Below, piece by piece: positions 45,301-57,300 of a stretch of 64,000 nt of DNA; position 1 is the first letter of the stretch; the number at the start of each line of letters is the position of its first letter. Location of the stretch: contig CAIIXF020000004.1 of NCBI GenBank assembly GCA_903813345.2, positions 18,339,513-18,403,512 of the forward strand, written 5' to 3'. The notes beneath the pieces are model-generated. The model did no database searches. It worked only from the letters and a program-made list of their open reading frames with translations, and was not told the origin of the DNA. Made by a program: the position numbers and the translations under genes. The stretch is from Owenia fusiformis. Taxonomy: Eukaryota > Annelida > Polychaeta > Sabellida > Oweniidae.

Positions 45301-48300
45301 AATAAAACAACACTCTCGAAAGTTTTTCGACCCAGAATGCCACTTAAAAATTTCACACATGTATATCACTATAGAGTTGCAAAAAATTTAGTCCAATCAT
45401 GGAAAAACACTCTGGTATAGTGGTTAGGGTGGTCGGTTACTGCTTCTGCGGCGTGGGTTCGATTCCCGGACGGAGCACTTTTTATTTTGAATAACAGGCC
45501 GGAAGTTTCTTCTCTGAGGTCCGGAAATTATGTACACAATTTTTTCTAGAATTCTTGGGCTTGCTCCATCGCTCAATCATCAATGTTTAATGAAATTAAT
45601 CACTTGTAGTGGCTTTGCTATAGTCACGAGAATATACAGGGAATCCCATTTTATGATGGCAAAAAGTATGATGAAGACCTGCAGGCCCGTAGCCAGGGGG
45701 GGGGGGGGGTCGCAGGTTTTTTTTTGAAAATTGAACCCCCCATTGGCAAATCCTGGCTACGGGCCTGACCTGGGGATGAAAAAGGATCTTGTTTCTTCTA
45801 GATCACCACATCTTGACGCAGTTTATCGTGAATGCAGGGACATCAGCCCAGGGACATCACAGAATTCACTTCCAAATCTATTGCCCATTAGATTTCAATG
45901 CTGATTTTAGAATTTTTCACGTGACGAGATATTTTTGCATAATATTTTCCTCACAAGTGAGAATTTAAGCACATCGATGAGAGAGCACAAAGAAAATTTA
46001 CAGTACAAGAGGTGAACTGTCGAGGAAACACCGGGAGGAAACAGCGGCTTATGCAACACAACAACAACATTTTATCATAGCCTCCAATCCATCAATAAAT
46101 GTCTATACATCAAAATCGATGTTTGAACCTTTAAAAAGCCAAATTTAGACTGAGGATTGAAAAGGTTCTTTTATTTCTCTCGGTAGACCGGAAGTAAATT
46201 TATGAATCGAGCAAAAAGTGATAATGCTGATTTCAATGCTGATTTTAGAATTTTTCACGTGACGAGATATTTTTGCATAATATTTTCCTCACAAGTGAGA
46301 ATTTAAGCACATCGATGAGAGAGCACAAAGAAAATTTACAGTACAAGAGGTGAACTGTCGAGGAAACACCGGGAGGAAACAGCGGCTTATGCAACACAAC
46401 AACAACATTTTATCATAGCCTCCAATCCATCAATAAATGTCTATACATCAAAATCGATGTTTGAACCTTTAAAAAGCCAAATTTAGACTGAGGATTGAAA
46501 AGGTTCTTTTATTTCTCTCGGTAGACCGGAAGTAAATTTATGAATCGAGCAAAAAGTGATAATGCTGATTTCAATGCTGTTTTTAGGATTTTCCATCTGA
46601 CAAGATATTTTTTCGAAACTTTTTGCAAAAACTTCCGCTCAAAAGTCTGTTAGGTATCAACGATTTTAGGCTAGCATCAAAGTCATCAATAAATGTGACT
46701 CTCGGACATTTTTACGTGATTGCCTAGTCTTACACCTTCTCTGGTGAACCTTTTTTCGATATATGCATAAAGGTCCATTCAAAGTCAACGTTTGAACCTT
46801 TAAAAAGCCAAATTTAGACTGAGGATTGAAAAGGATTTAGAACGTTTATTTTTCCCGGTAGACCGGAAGTAAATTTATGAGTCGAGTAAAAAGTGATAAT
46901 GTTCTGTTTATGAAGTGGGGAAGTCAAAGCAGTACTAATAGAAGTCATAGTTAGCATTCAAAGATTATTTAAAAGCATTTAAAATTAAATCGACGGCAAA
47001 ATTGAATTGACTGAAATCTTTATGTTTTCTTCTTCATCTTCTTTGCGGACCTCAGAGAAGACACTTCCGGTTTAATAATCAGTGATTTTATCGATCAAAA
47101 ATATTTCTTTTTGAATGTGTCCGATATCTGCTAGTATGGTATGTATATTTGTGCTGATTTCTTAAATTACAAAATAGGTTGGGTATAGATTATGTCAAAG
47201 TCGTTTGATCTTGTCCCAGAAGCAATATTTCGTCATTTCTGTCGCCTGGAATTCCTTTAAGGCTCTCTAGCAGAATTGGCTATCAAAATGCTAAAGAGCC
47301 TTAAAATTTAAGGCTCTTTAGCCTAAATGCTAAAGAACCTTAAAATTTAAGGCTCTTTAGCATTTTGGCTAGAGAGCCTTAAATTTTAAGGCTCTCCAGG
47401 CGCGGCCATTATTTAAAGATTTAAGCCACGGACACGATCAGTGCATTGTGGACTTATCATTCCACTAATATAAGTGTTGTTTTAAAAATCTACATCTACA
47501 TCAATAATCCGCAAAAGGCTAATAAGCCCATTTAAAGCAGATATATAGTTTAACAGTGATATAATTTGAATGGAATACAATTTGAACCTTAACATTTAAA
47601 AAATAGATCTATGGTTTACAACTCATATTAAAATGTACACTGAAATCATGCAACACTTCCCCACTTAAGGAGGCATCTTCCCCAAGGTCGATGCTCCCGT
47701 TCGTAGAAAAGTTGGGCATAAACTTTTATTAAACCTTATTAAAACTTTGCACAAATGCGTATCGTGAGTGCTAACAACGCCTTGGTGGAATTAATCCGAC
47801 ACAATGCATTCATAGCATTGAGTCTTGTGTTTGAATTACTTTCAATCATTGCAAAACAAAAAGATTTATACGATGCAATTCACTTAAAGAATATATTTTC
47901 AAGAATACATTTTGCAAGTCCCAAGTTTTCAACACATCAGTTCCACTTTCTAGATGGGTGTTCCGGATCGTGTGCATTCTCCCTCTAAATCTAATTTTAA
48001 TTTCATTTGCTCGTGGTTTATATATTCAGATGTTCCTTCTATTTCAGCCATTTCTCTTAAATAGAACTTCATTTCCCTGAATTGCAACTTCTTCATTTTA
48101 ATGTGAGTCGGTCTGCTTTTTGGTTGAAAATACAAGAGTTCAGGGAGTGAATAGAACAGCCAACTTGACAGCCAACTTCAAATAAGGATGTTATCTGAAA
48201 ATGACACTGTGTGCATTAGACTAGAATAATGCAATGCAATTATATGACACACTGTACTTCAACTCATCCAAATTAAACGTCAATTCATAATATCTATGAA

Positions 48301-51300
48301 GCTTATAAATGTATCTTCATATTATTTGTTGAAAAGTTTGTATCTATATCTAAGATGACACTCTGGTAAACATTTGTTTCTCTTTAGTATTAATTGAATC
48401 ATAACAAATGGAATATCAACAAACCATAAATCTTGAGTATATTTTCCCATTTATCAAAACACGTGTCTACGAAAATGAGTTTCGTTATCACAAAATACCT
48501 CATCAGTACAACCAAAAATGCATCATGGATATGTCTTTCAGCATGTCGTGGTATAAAATATGATATTGCTGTCCTGTTGGATCGATCCAGTAATATCAAC
48601 GATGCAAACTTCAAGCTGATAATAGAATTCCTCTCTAGCGTTGCTAATGAACTCGATATTGGTCCAAACAACACCCAAGTTGCGATGGTAACATTTGCTG
48701 ATCATCCAACAATAGAATGGGACTTACAAAGGTGAGTAAAAATAGACTTTGTCACGATGAACAAAAAATGTGTATGACATAACTTATCTAAGAAAATGTA
48801 TGATCATTGAATGCCATAGACTGTACTTATGTGTAGGTAGCATATTCATTTCAGGTTTATAAATCGGTTTGACTTGGTGAGAGCTATTCAGAATCTGTCT
48901 TCTGTTGTGACAAGTGGTGTTACAAATCATACTCGTGCACTTGCTACTACGACTGATAACGTGTTCAAGCTTGACAAAGGTGACAGGTAAGGCGCTTCAT
49001 TGTTACTTGCCATATTATTGGTGCTAGTAAAAATAACTGCTATAACCTATATGACAACCTGACAACATATCAACAACAAAGAGGACAAAAATGGTGATAT
49101 TTTTGGTAAAATTACATCAATTGGTGATATTGTGTAACTGTCAAGAGACCTAAATCATATTTCAAGTCTCACATGGCCTCATTTAACCCGATATGTGTGA
49201 TTTAACAGGCCGGGTGTGATCAATTTGATCCTTATGTTCTCTGATGGACGATCTGTAGCAGACGATTCTGGTGAATGCGAGAACGAGGCCACACGTGCCA
49301 AAGAGAATGCTGTCTTGGTTGTCATTGGAGTTGGTTCATATGAAGATATTGCCAACCTGAGAAAGATATCATCTCAGCCTAGCGAACAATATGCGTTCAC
49401 TGTTGAAACATACGACTCTTTGGTTAAAATGAGGAAGTCTCTATTCAAGGTCGCCTGCACGCCACCAGGTAGGAGTACTATAAATGACGGTGCTGGTCAT
49501 TTACTAGAATATTGCGTCATATTCATATATGAGATGACGTTTTATAGCCTGCCTTACCCATGTTTTATGTATATTCATAGTTTGCCCTGACACTCAGGCA
49601 GAGGTTGCGTTTATACTTGAAAACAGTCTGGATCCTGACAACGATCAGTTTGCAAATGCTACACGCCTCATCATGGGTACAGTGGCCAACATGCACTTTG
49701 GAAAATCATTCATGCGTGCTGGAGTGTTGACGTTTAATTCTACAGCCCATATAGAAATAGGTAAAACAATTTCATTATTAATTGTTTATTTACTAGTATT
49801 TTTAAAGAATTCTCATGAAAGATTCAATGCCCCTTTACATGGCAACCATTTCTCTACATACAGAGATTGGCTCGTCTCTCCTTGTCACGAATACCTCTTT
49901 GAATCATCTGTGGGTTCTGGTGGAGAGCAGCAACCTCATTGGTGATTCTCTGTTAACTGTTTTAATGTCTAAAACTTTTAAAATTTCATAAGAATCTCGC
50001 CAATGAAATTCTGATTTCATAAGCGAGATAAACTCATAATTTATTCAAATGCCTTGGCGCGAATATCAGTTTTTTCAAAAGGAAACTGTCACGTGTTCGC
50101 GTTGCGCGGTCATGCAATGCACGGTGACCCGTGTAAACCAATAATCGGCCTATTTTCCAAACTCTAGGAGTTAAAGAAAAGTACGTATGAAATTTTAAAT
50201 GCGTCATGGAATGCACATTTCTGTACAATTCCAAAAAGTGCTTTAACCAAATGTTGAGTGAGGTAACTAACTTACTCTGTCTTTAACTTGTTATCATCTT
50301 AATGGATCTGTTAATGTCCAAGTAACTTTCTTGGTCCTAAATAGTATCCGAGTGTCTTCCTCGTACAAATAGCTTCCAGGTTCCTTTCCTGGGCATCAGG
50401 AGTACTATTTACATTCTATGTACACGTCACATTGTGTTCAAGCTTTAACCATCGCCCCTGAAAGAACATGAAGCATGTTAATTTATTCAGTGGGAGGGTG
50501 AGGTGGGACATGAATAAATTATGAGTTTATCTCGCTTATGAAATCAGAATTTCATTGGCGAGATTCTTATGAAATTTTAAAATTTCATTACGCTAATAAA
50601 CTCATAATTTATCCAAATGCCAGTTTAAAGCATGTATATGATTAAAGTCTTACTTGAACACAAATTCTCCAAAGTTGGTTTTATAGTGCGATGGTAGAAT
50701 TTCTCAAATGTTTTACTATTTGACCAGTTCGCTGTTTCAATAATTTGACAGGTAGTCATGCCTGCGGCAAATGCCTTACTTGTTGAAGCGGAACGGGTGG
50801 AATGAGGTTTGAATATGTCCGTATCCGCCCCAGATAATTCCATTATTTTTTTGATCCATCCAGCTATGGTGCTGGTGACTACTGGTTGATATGGCTTCAC
50901 ACAGCTTATAAAGAGGTGTGATTTTTGAGTTTCAGATATTCTGAGATGTTCTGTTTGTTTCAAATATGCTCGGAGAGCAAGAGTAACATCTAGTTTGGGG
51001 TTATCCGGATATTCCTTGAATACTTATGTGGTAATATGTTTACTGGGGTTAGCTGTTTTTGTTAATCCGTCAATATTTATGATGATTTCTGACACTTTAT
51101 CAATGAAGAACCTTGGGTTAAGTTTGTGAAGTTCAGATCACCGACAAGCACTGGTTAATGCCATAAGAATAGCTAATTTTTGGGCTAGCAATTTTTGCGA
51201 TAGTGTATTATTTTCCCCTATAGATTTTATGTGGTTCTACATCCCAATTTTCAGTATATCTTGGTTTGGGGGGGGGGGGTTGTATTAAAAAATCCCCTCA

Positions 51301-54300
51301 TTAAAGCAGTTATAAGTGTGTGTTGGCCAATTTTAATTCCGTCTATTGGGTCACAGAATGCAGAGATAGCGAATCTATATCCATTCAAGGTGGAATATGA
51401 CTTACCTTTTTCAAACATGCAGTTGAGGAAGTTTACTATATCGGCCAGAGGGGCATGAGAGGGATTAATTTGTTGTCTGTCACACCAGCGATCCCATTTA
51501 TTCCAGGCGCTGCTATAAGGATTTTGTGTACCTGGTCTCCTGGCATTGACGAGCATGTTGATAGCTCCTTCAGAAATACCTTCTGTTTTGTAATGTTGTT
51601 TGAGATTCTCCAGGCTGCTAGAGTTAGTGAGTTGTTTAGTACTAGTGGATGGCATTCCCCTAATGGGCTCATTAAAAGGTTGTTTTGGTGAGGAATCAGT
51701 AATGGTTTTTGAATGAGCATGTTCAATAGAATGGGGTACCAAGGCTGTGGCTGCCATGTTGGAGCAATCAGAACTAAGTCTGTTTCCTCCATTCTTACCT
51801 TTGCCAGAACTCTGTTCATCAGGAAGAATGGAGGAAAGGCATATGACAGTATTGGTTTCCATGTCTGACAGAATGCGTCTATTTTTAGAGCCATCGGGCC
51901 TGCTTTCCAACTGTAAAAAGTTTTTACCTGATGATTTGTCCTGTCTGCAAATAAGTCCAGAAGGAACGGGCCCCAGACTTTTTCTATTTGTAGGAATACT
52001 TGCCTATTTAGCATCCTTGAATACCCTGGACGCTTTGTCCGCTATCTCGTTCTGACAGCCTGGGATGAATTCTGCCGTAATTGTGATCCCCTTGTTGAGG
52101 CAATACTGGTAAATTATTTGTGTTACCTGTAATAATTCCTTGGAGCGAGTTCCCCCCAGTTTGTTGATTTGAGACATTGCTGTCATATTGTCTGTTATTA
52201 TATGGACTCTGCAATTGTTCATTTCTTTGGTCAGAGTTTTCATGGCCAGATAGATCGCCATTAATTCTAGATGATTTATATGTTTCTCCCTTTCTATTTT
52301 CGACCATAGTCCCTGGATTACCTGACCCTGGCACTCCGCCCCACCAACCGGATAGGCTGGAGTCTGTTGTTATGATCAATGATGGTTCCTCCATTTTGAT
52401 TGGCTTGCCATTCCAGAAGTCCACTTCTGAGATCCACTATAACAAATCGTTTCTTACCTCTTGTGTCAGCTTGACTATCGTTAAGTAAGATTGGTTGTTT
52501 CTCTTCACACCCTGAGTCTTTAACATCTGAAGGTGTCTGTAGTACAGGGGAGCTGGTAGGACTGCCATTGCACAGGCTGACAATCTGCCTACTATTGTTG
52601 CTATGTCCTGTACTGACACTGACTTTTTGTGTAAAAGATTTTCGCAACCTATAATATGAGTTTGTCTGAGGGCACTTTCAGAACCATTGCTTGGGAGTTT
52701 ACCTGGAACCTTAGATATCCTATTATTTGGGTTGGGTTCGAAATTGATTTCTCCCAGTTTATCAGAAACCTCAGATTTTCTAACAGGAATACAGTTGTGT
52801 AGAGCTGATTTAATAGGGTCGTTTGACATTGATGGAAGAGGATCAAATCGTCCAAGTAACAGATTAGTTTGATTCCGATTTTTCTTAGAATCGCTATTGG
52901 AACTTTCATTAGTTTTGTGAAGGTTCTGGGAGCGGATGCCAGTCCGAATGGTAGTACTTTCATTTGGTACAGTTTTTGATTCACTTGAAATCTCAGATAT
53001 TTCCGGTGGGTTGGATCGATTGGAATACTCATATAAGCATCCGCTAAATCAAGCTTCATCATGTAGTCGTTTTTTGAGATCATTTGACTTAACATTGGCA
53101 TCCCTTCCATTTTGAAGTGATGATACTGAACATATTGATTTAACGCCTTTAGGTTCAGAATGGGATGCATTTTTTTCTCTCGAAGAAAGAAATGTGATAT
53201 CATTTGATTTTCTGAAGGACTTGCAACTTCTGCCGCATTTTTGTCTAGAAGTTTTTAAACTTCTTCGGTCAACAATTTTGAATTTTTTGTTTTCACAATT
53301 TCGAAGTTTATGTTCTTGTTTTGTGAGGGTGTATTCAAGAATTGAATTTTGTAGCCTCTTACAATGTTTAGAATAATTTGATCTGATGTTTTTCTCTTCC
53401 AGTTTTGGATGAACTCTGTCAAACGACAGAGTTTGTTACAATTTTTGTGAATTTCAGTACCAAGATATTTTGATTTATGGAAGGTTTTTGTTTGAAAGAG
53501 TTCTCCTGCACGGAAGGTAAATTCAACATACCTCTTTCCTCCTTTGTTGGAGGTGGCGTTTCCGGTACTGGTACTGAAGAGGGGCCCCCACGAAAGGGCT
53601 TTTTCTTGTCATTTGAGCCAGATAGGGCCTTTTTCAAATTGGCTAGGTCTTTTCGTTCTTTAGGTACCTTGATAATTGAGCAGTTTAGACTTAACTTTGG
53701 CTGAAAATAGCTCTTTGTTATTCTGTTTGACGGTATATTTTTAACCTTTGTCATGAAGTCTTTTACGCCTGCTTTATTGTATTTAATTTATTGTATTTAT
53801 TTCTGTGAGCATGAAAGCTTGTCCTCCCAGAATTATTGCTTGTTTTGCTAAGTTTTTAAGTAGTTTTACGTCTATGTTTTTGTTGTCAACATTTGTCATC
53901 AGGTTCCACATGGTACTTAATGGCCCCATGGTGTCAGAAATTTTCCTTTGTACAGTGGCTAGTTTTTTATCAGATTCCACTATGGGCTTGATGGAAATTT
54001 CTTTGATAAATTCGTCCATTTTTGGAACATGTAGCCCTTGACGGTCTGGTTTTGGGTTTTTTGAAGCATTTCAGTAATGGTGTCAATGGACAGCATGTCC
54101 TGTTTCCAGTATTTCTTGACAAATGAGTCATGTTTTGGTTTTAGAGTCCAGGTTTTGGACTTTTTTGATCTCTCTGGATCAAAAAATCTGAGTCAGAGTT
54201 ACTTTGGTTTGGTCTTTTTGTTGGATTTGTGATGTTCCGGTCACTCGAATCGCTTGATTCATCAGAGCTTGAGCTTGACTGGCTGTCATCTGAAATAGAG

Positions 54301-57300
54301 TCAGAGTCATTATTGAAAGAGGGGTATTTATCTCTCTTTTTCTTTTTCTTGTGAACCTTTTGATTTGGTTTTGTTTACATGTGCCTATTGCACTATTGTC
54401 TCCAGCATTGGAGTGTTTTGTCGACAGCATGTCGTTTGTTGACCGCATGGTCTTTTTTGTTATGTCTTTCGACACACCTGCACCTTAAGTGCTCAAAGTT
54501 TTATCAATCATTTGCCTACCTGATTGAAAGGAATGAATAGATTTCACTTCCTCTTCCTTATTGTCATCAGATTGTGAATCTGACTCTGAAAGTCTCCTAG
54601 ACCTGGTGGACGTGGCGTCGGCCATCTTGAAACTTTGAAAGTTTTTTTGGAGCCTGAATACGTCCTTCTCCTTTGGGAGTTTGGAAAAAATAGGCCGATT
54701 ATTGGTTTACACGGGTCACCGCGCATTGCATGACCGCGCAACGCGAACACGTGACCGTTTACTTTTGAAAAAACTGATATTCGCGCCAAGGCATTTGAAT
54801 AAATTATGAGTTTATTAGCGTAATGAAATTGGTCCAGGGCAGATTTTGGCCCGTTGTGCAAAAGGTAATGATTATTCAGTGGTCTGTGGCCATATATGAA
54901 TAAATGGCATACTATTGGAAAGAGGAGACCGGTGGCTTCATGATAAAATAAAATGCAATTGATGTAATCATCACTGTTTTTTGGGTTTTTGCTTGTTGCG
55001 TTTCTTTGGGACGCACTGTGCATGCTTTTATTATGCGTGGTCATATTCTTGCATTATTGATTATACTGTATTTACCTAGATTCACACTCGGTGGCTCCGT
55101 TATACGATTGGGTATTAAGATAAAAATTTTAATCTTGTGTCAAACTATTCATTGATTTGAAGTCACTCTTACCAGAGGCATTTTTAGAAAGTAGAATCTT
55201 CGCAATTGATTGCATCTCTTCATTAACTTTTTCTAGCTTTGGGCGATTACGACACCACATTTAATTTCACTAAAGGACTACAATTGCTCAATAACGGTGG
55301 ACAGGGAAATGATCTCACTGCGGCGCTTAAAAAATTGCCAGAGTTCTTTCAAAATGCAAGGGCTGGTGTTCCACGAGTTGCCATTCTCCTTTTAAGTCGA
55401 CCATATATCCCAATAGAGGGCAACGCAGACCTTGTACAGGCTAGCATCGAGGCATTAAAACAAGGAATGAGTATCTACGCTCTCGGCCTCCCTGGATCTT
55501 TGAGATCGGATTTAGAGAAAATTGTGCCCGGATCAGAGTTCGTCCACATGGTTAACGACGATGCAACTAAAGCTGTGGAATATATGGCCCAATACACATG
55601 TGTGGAACCAGGTTAGTTTAAGTCCAATCATCCGTGGTAACTCAAGACCTGCAGGTCTACATGTACATATAGGTACATTATTACCACTTCGGCCCTTGTT
55701 TCACTATATTGCCCTTTGAAATGACGTTATTGTACTATTAATATAAAATGTCAACGTAACCAACACCCCTCCCCCCTTTGTTTCAGTGTGCCGAAATAGA
55801 CGTGCAGATATCATTTTCCTAATAGAGACTGCCATTGTTCATCCATCTAAATTAGATGGCTTGAAAACATTTGTGAAAGCAGTTGTCAATCGATTAGATA
55901 TCTCTAGCACCTCTGCCCGTGTTGGTTTGATGACCTACGGCTCTACTCCTCGTGTCTTACTGCAGTTACACGACTGTATGACAAAGACATGTATCCTTGC
56001 AACTGCTGGAAACATCACCTATCATCAAGGTGACTATTATTAATGATTTTATTTCACTTGTTGAAAACAGTAGAATACACGAATAAAAGCATACGAATCG
56101 CCATGTGGCATTACAGGTTGCTTTAACTAAATTAAACATAGTTTTCATGTAAAGATTTGTTCTTGGTGTTGCCAAACAGTTTTATCTTCTTTTGGTAATT
56201 TTAAAATCACACACGCAGGCCAGTAGCCAGGGGGTTCAAAAATCTTTCAAAATCATGCAGTTTTCACCATTCTGAACACTTTTAAGTGACTTGGCCATTT
56301 TTGGACTAAAATTGTCACAAGTGAACCCCCTGGAATTTTTCAAAAAGTGACCCCGCCCCTTGACAAATCCTTTTCTATTGTTTTCTATTGTTTCTGTTGA
56401 ACTCCTGTGTGAAGCAAGGGTTACGGGTTTTCATTACTGTTGATATTTTCTAGCTGGCTCTCCAAATATCACAGCTGCCCTAGACCTTGCCAAACGGGAG
56501 ATGTTTACACCAACAAAGGGGGATCGAAGTGGAGTTCCAAACATCATTGTCATTGTGACATCAGAGGAGGCTCTATTTGATAACCTATCGGAAAACGCCG
56601 ACACATCCGGGCTTTTGATCCACACGGTCAACATCGGAACGAGTTCACAACCAGACAGATTTACAAATAACCTAGGTGTTGCATTCCATTCAGAGAGTTA
56701 TTCAGAGCTGATGAAACTTAGTATAAATGTAACAAAGATGGCCTGCTATGCTGATGGTATGTGTTTTAACGTCCTCATGTAGAAAGGCAACAATTTGTTC
56801 AAATAAATCCATGCAATAGTGTGAATAAAACAAGTTTCTCCTGCTTAGGAGATATTGTTATCTGTTTCACTGTTTTCCCCGTTTTGTTTTGCAGTGTGTA
56901 AAAACAAAAAGTATGACATAAACGTTGTGATAGATCGCTCTGGCAGTATAACACAGGATGATTACATTCTCATGCTTGGCTTCCTCTACAACACCGTTAA
57001 CGAGTTGAACATCAATAGGAACAAGATTCAGGTTGCCGTGGAAACGTTTGCAGATGATGTCAAAGTCGAATGGTATTTGAACAGGTGTGGATTATCTCAT
57101 CAACGCTTTCCTCCATATTCACAATATTTAAATTTTTAGAAAAATATATTTCCCCACTTTTTCACTAAAATGTAATGCGTAAGACTGTACAATCATTCAT
57201 AATTCATGAAAAGTGTATTGTTTCTCTTAAAGACATTCACTCATCTGCTCATTTTGTTCAACAAGCCGCATAGTAGTCTTACATGTTGTTATAGCTACCG

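Larger units (their letters stand above)
45137..47407. mobile_element. MULE-like foldback element with 9-bp target duplication
   Basis: 2,271 bp in intron 8 of the VWA gene. ATTATTTAA flanks both ends (45128-45136, 47408-47416), the size expected for Mutator-like elements. The ends are built from palindromic gagccttaaaatttaaggct blocks, two at the left and three or more at the right, and further inverted pairs (ctctgaggtccgg at 45515, ccggacctcagag region at 47049) lie inside. No transposase. It carries a tRNA-like sequence, a small MITE and a 338-bp tandem repeat. Confidence 0.78.
49979..54830 (-). mobile_element. DIRS1-like tyrosine-recombinase retrotransposon, decayed
   Basis: 4.85 kb in intron 12 of the VWA gene, antisense to it. 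Inverted terminal repeats match (50029-50168 against 54672-54811, sharing ccttggcgcgaatatcag and complement). The internal complementary region at about 50516-50625 is complementary to both outer ends joined head to tail (...cttatgaaatttt / aaaatttcattacg...), the hallmark of DIRS circle replication. The coding order gag, reverse transcriptase, RNase H, tyrosine recombinase is typical. Frameshifts and stops interrupt all regions, so this copy is inactive. Confidence 0.9.

Noticed and set aside
45409-45476. Functional tRNA gene
   Set aside because: A and B boxes are present but the anticodon arm does not pair and it lies inside a transposon; kept only as a tRNA-like sequence.
50034-50234. Small minus-strand frame in the DIRS terminal repeat
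   Set aside because: It consists of the inverted terminal repeat; its composition is not protein-like.
54544-55044. 166-codon minus-strand frame at the right edge of the DIRS element
   Set aside because: It spans the border between element and flank and has no recognisable domain.
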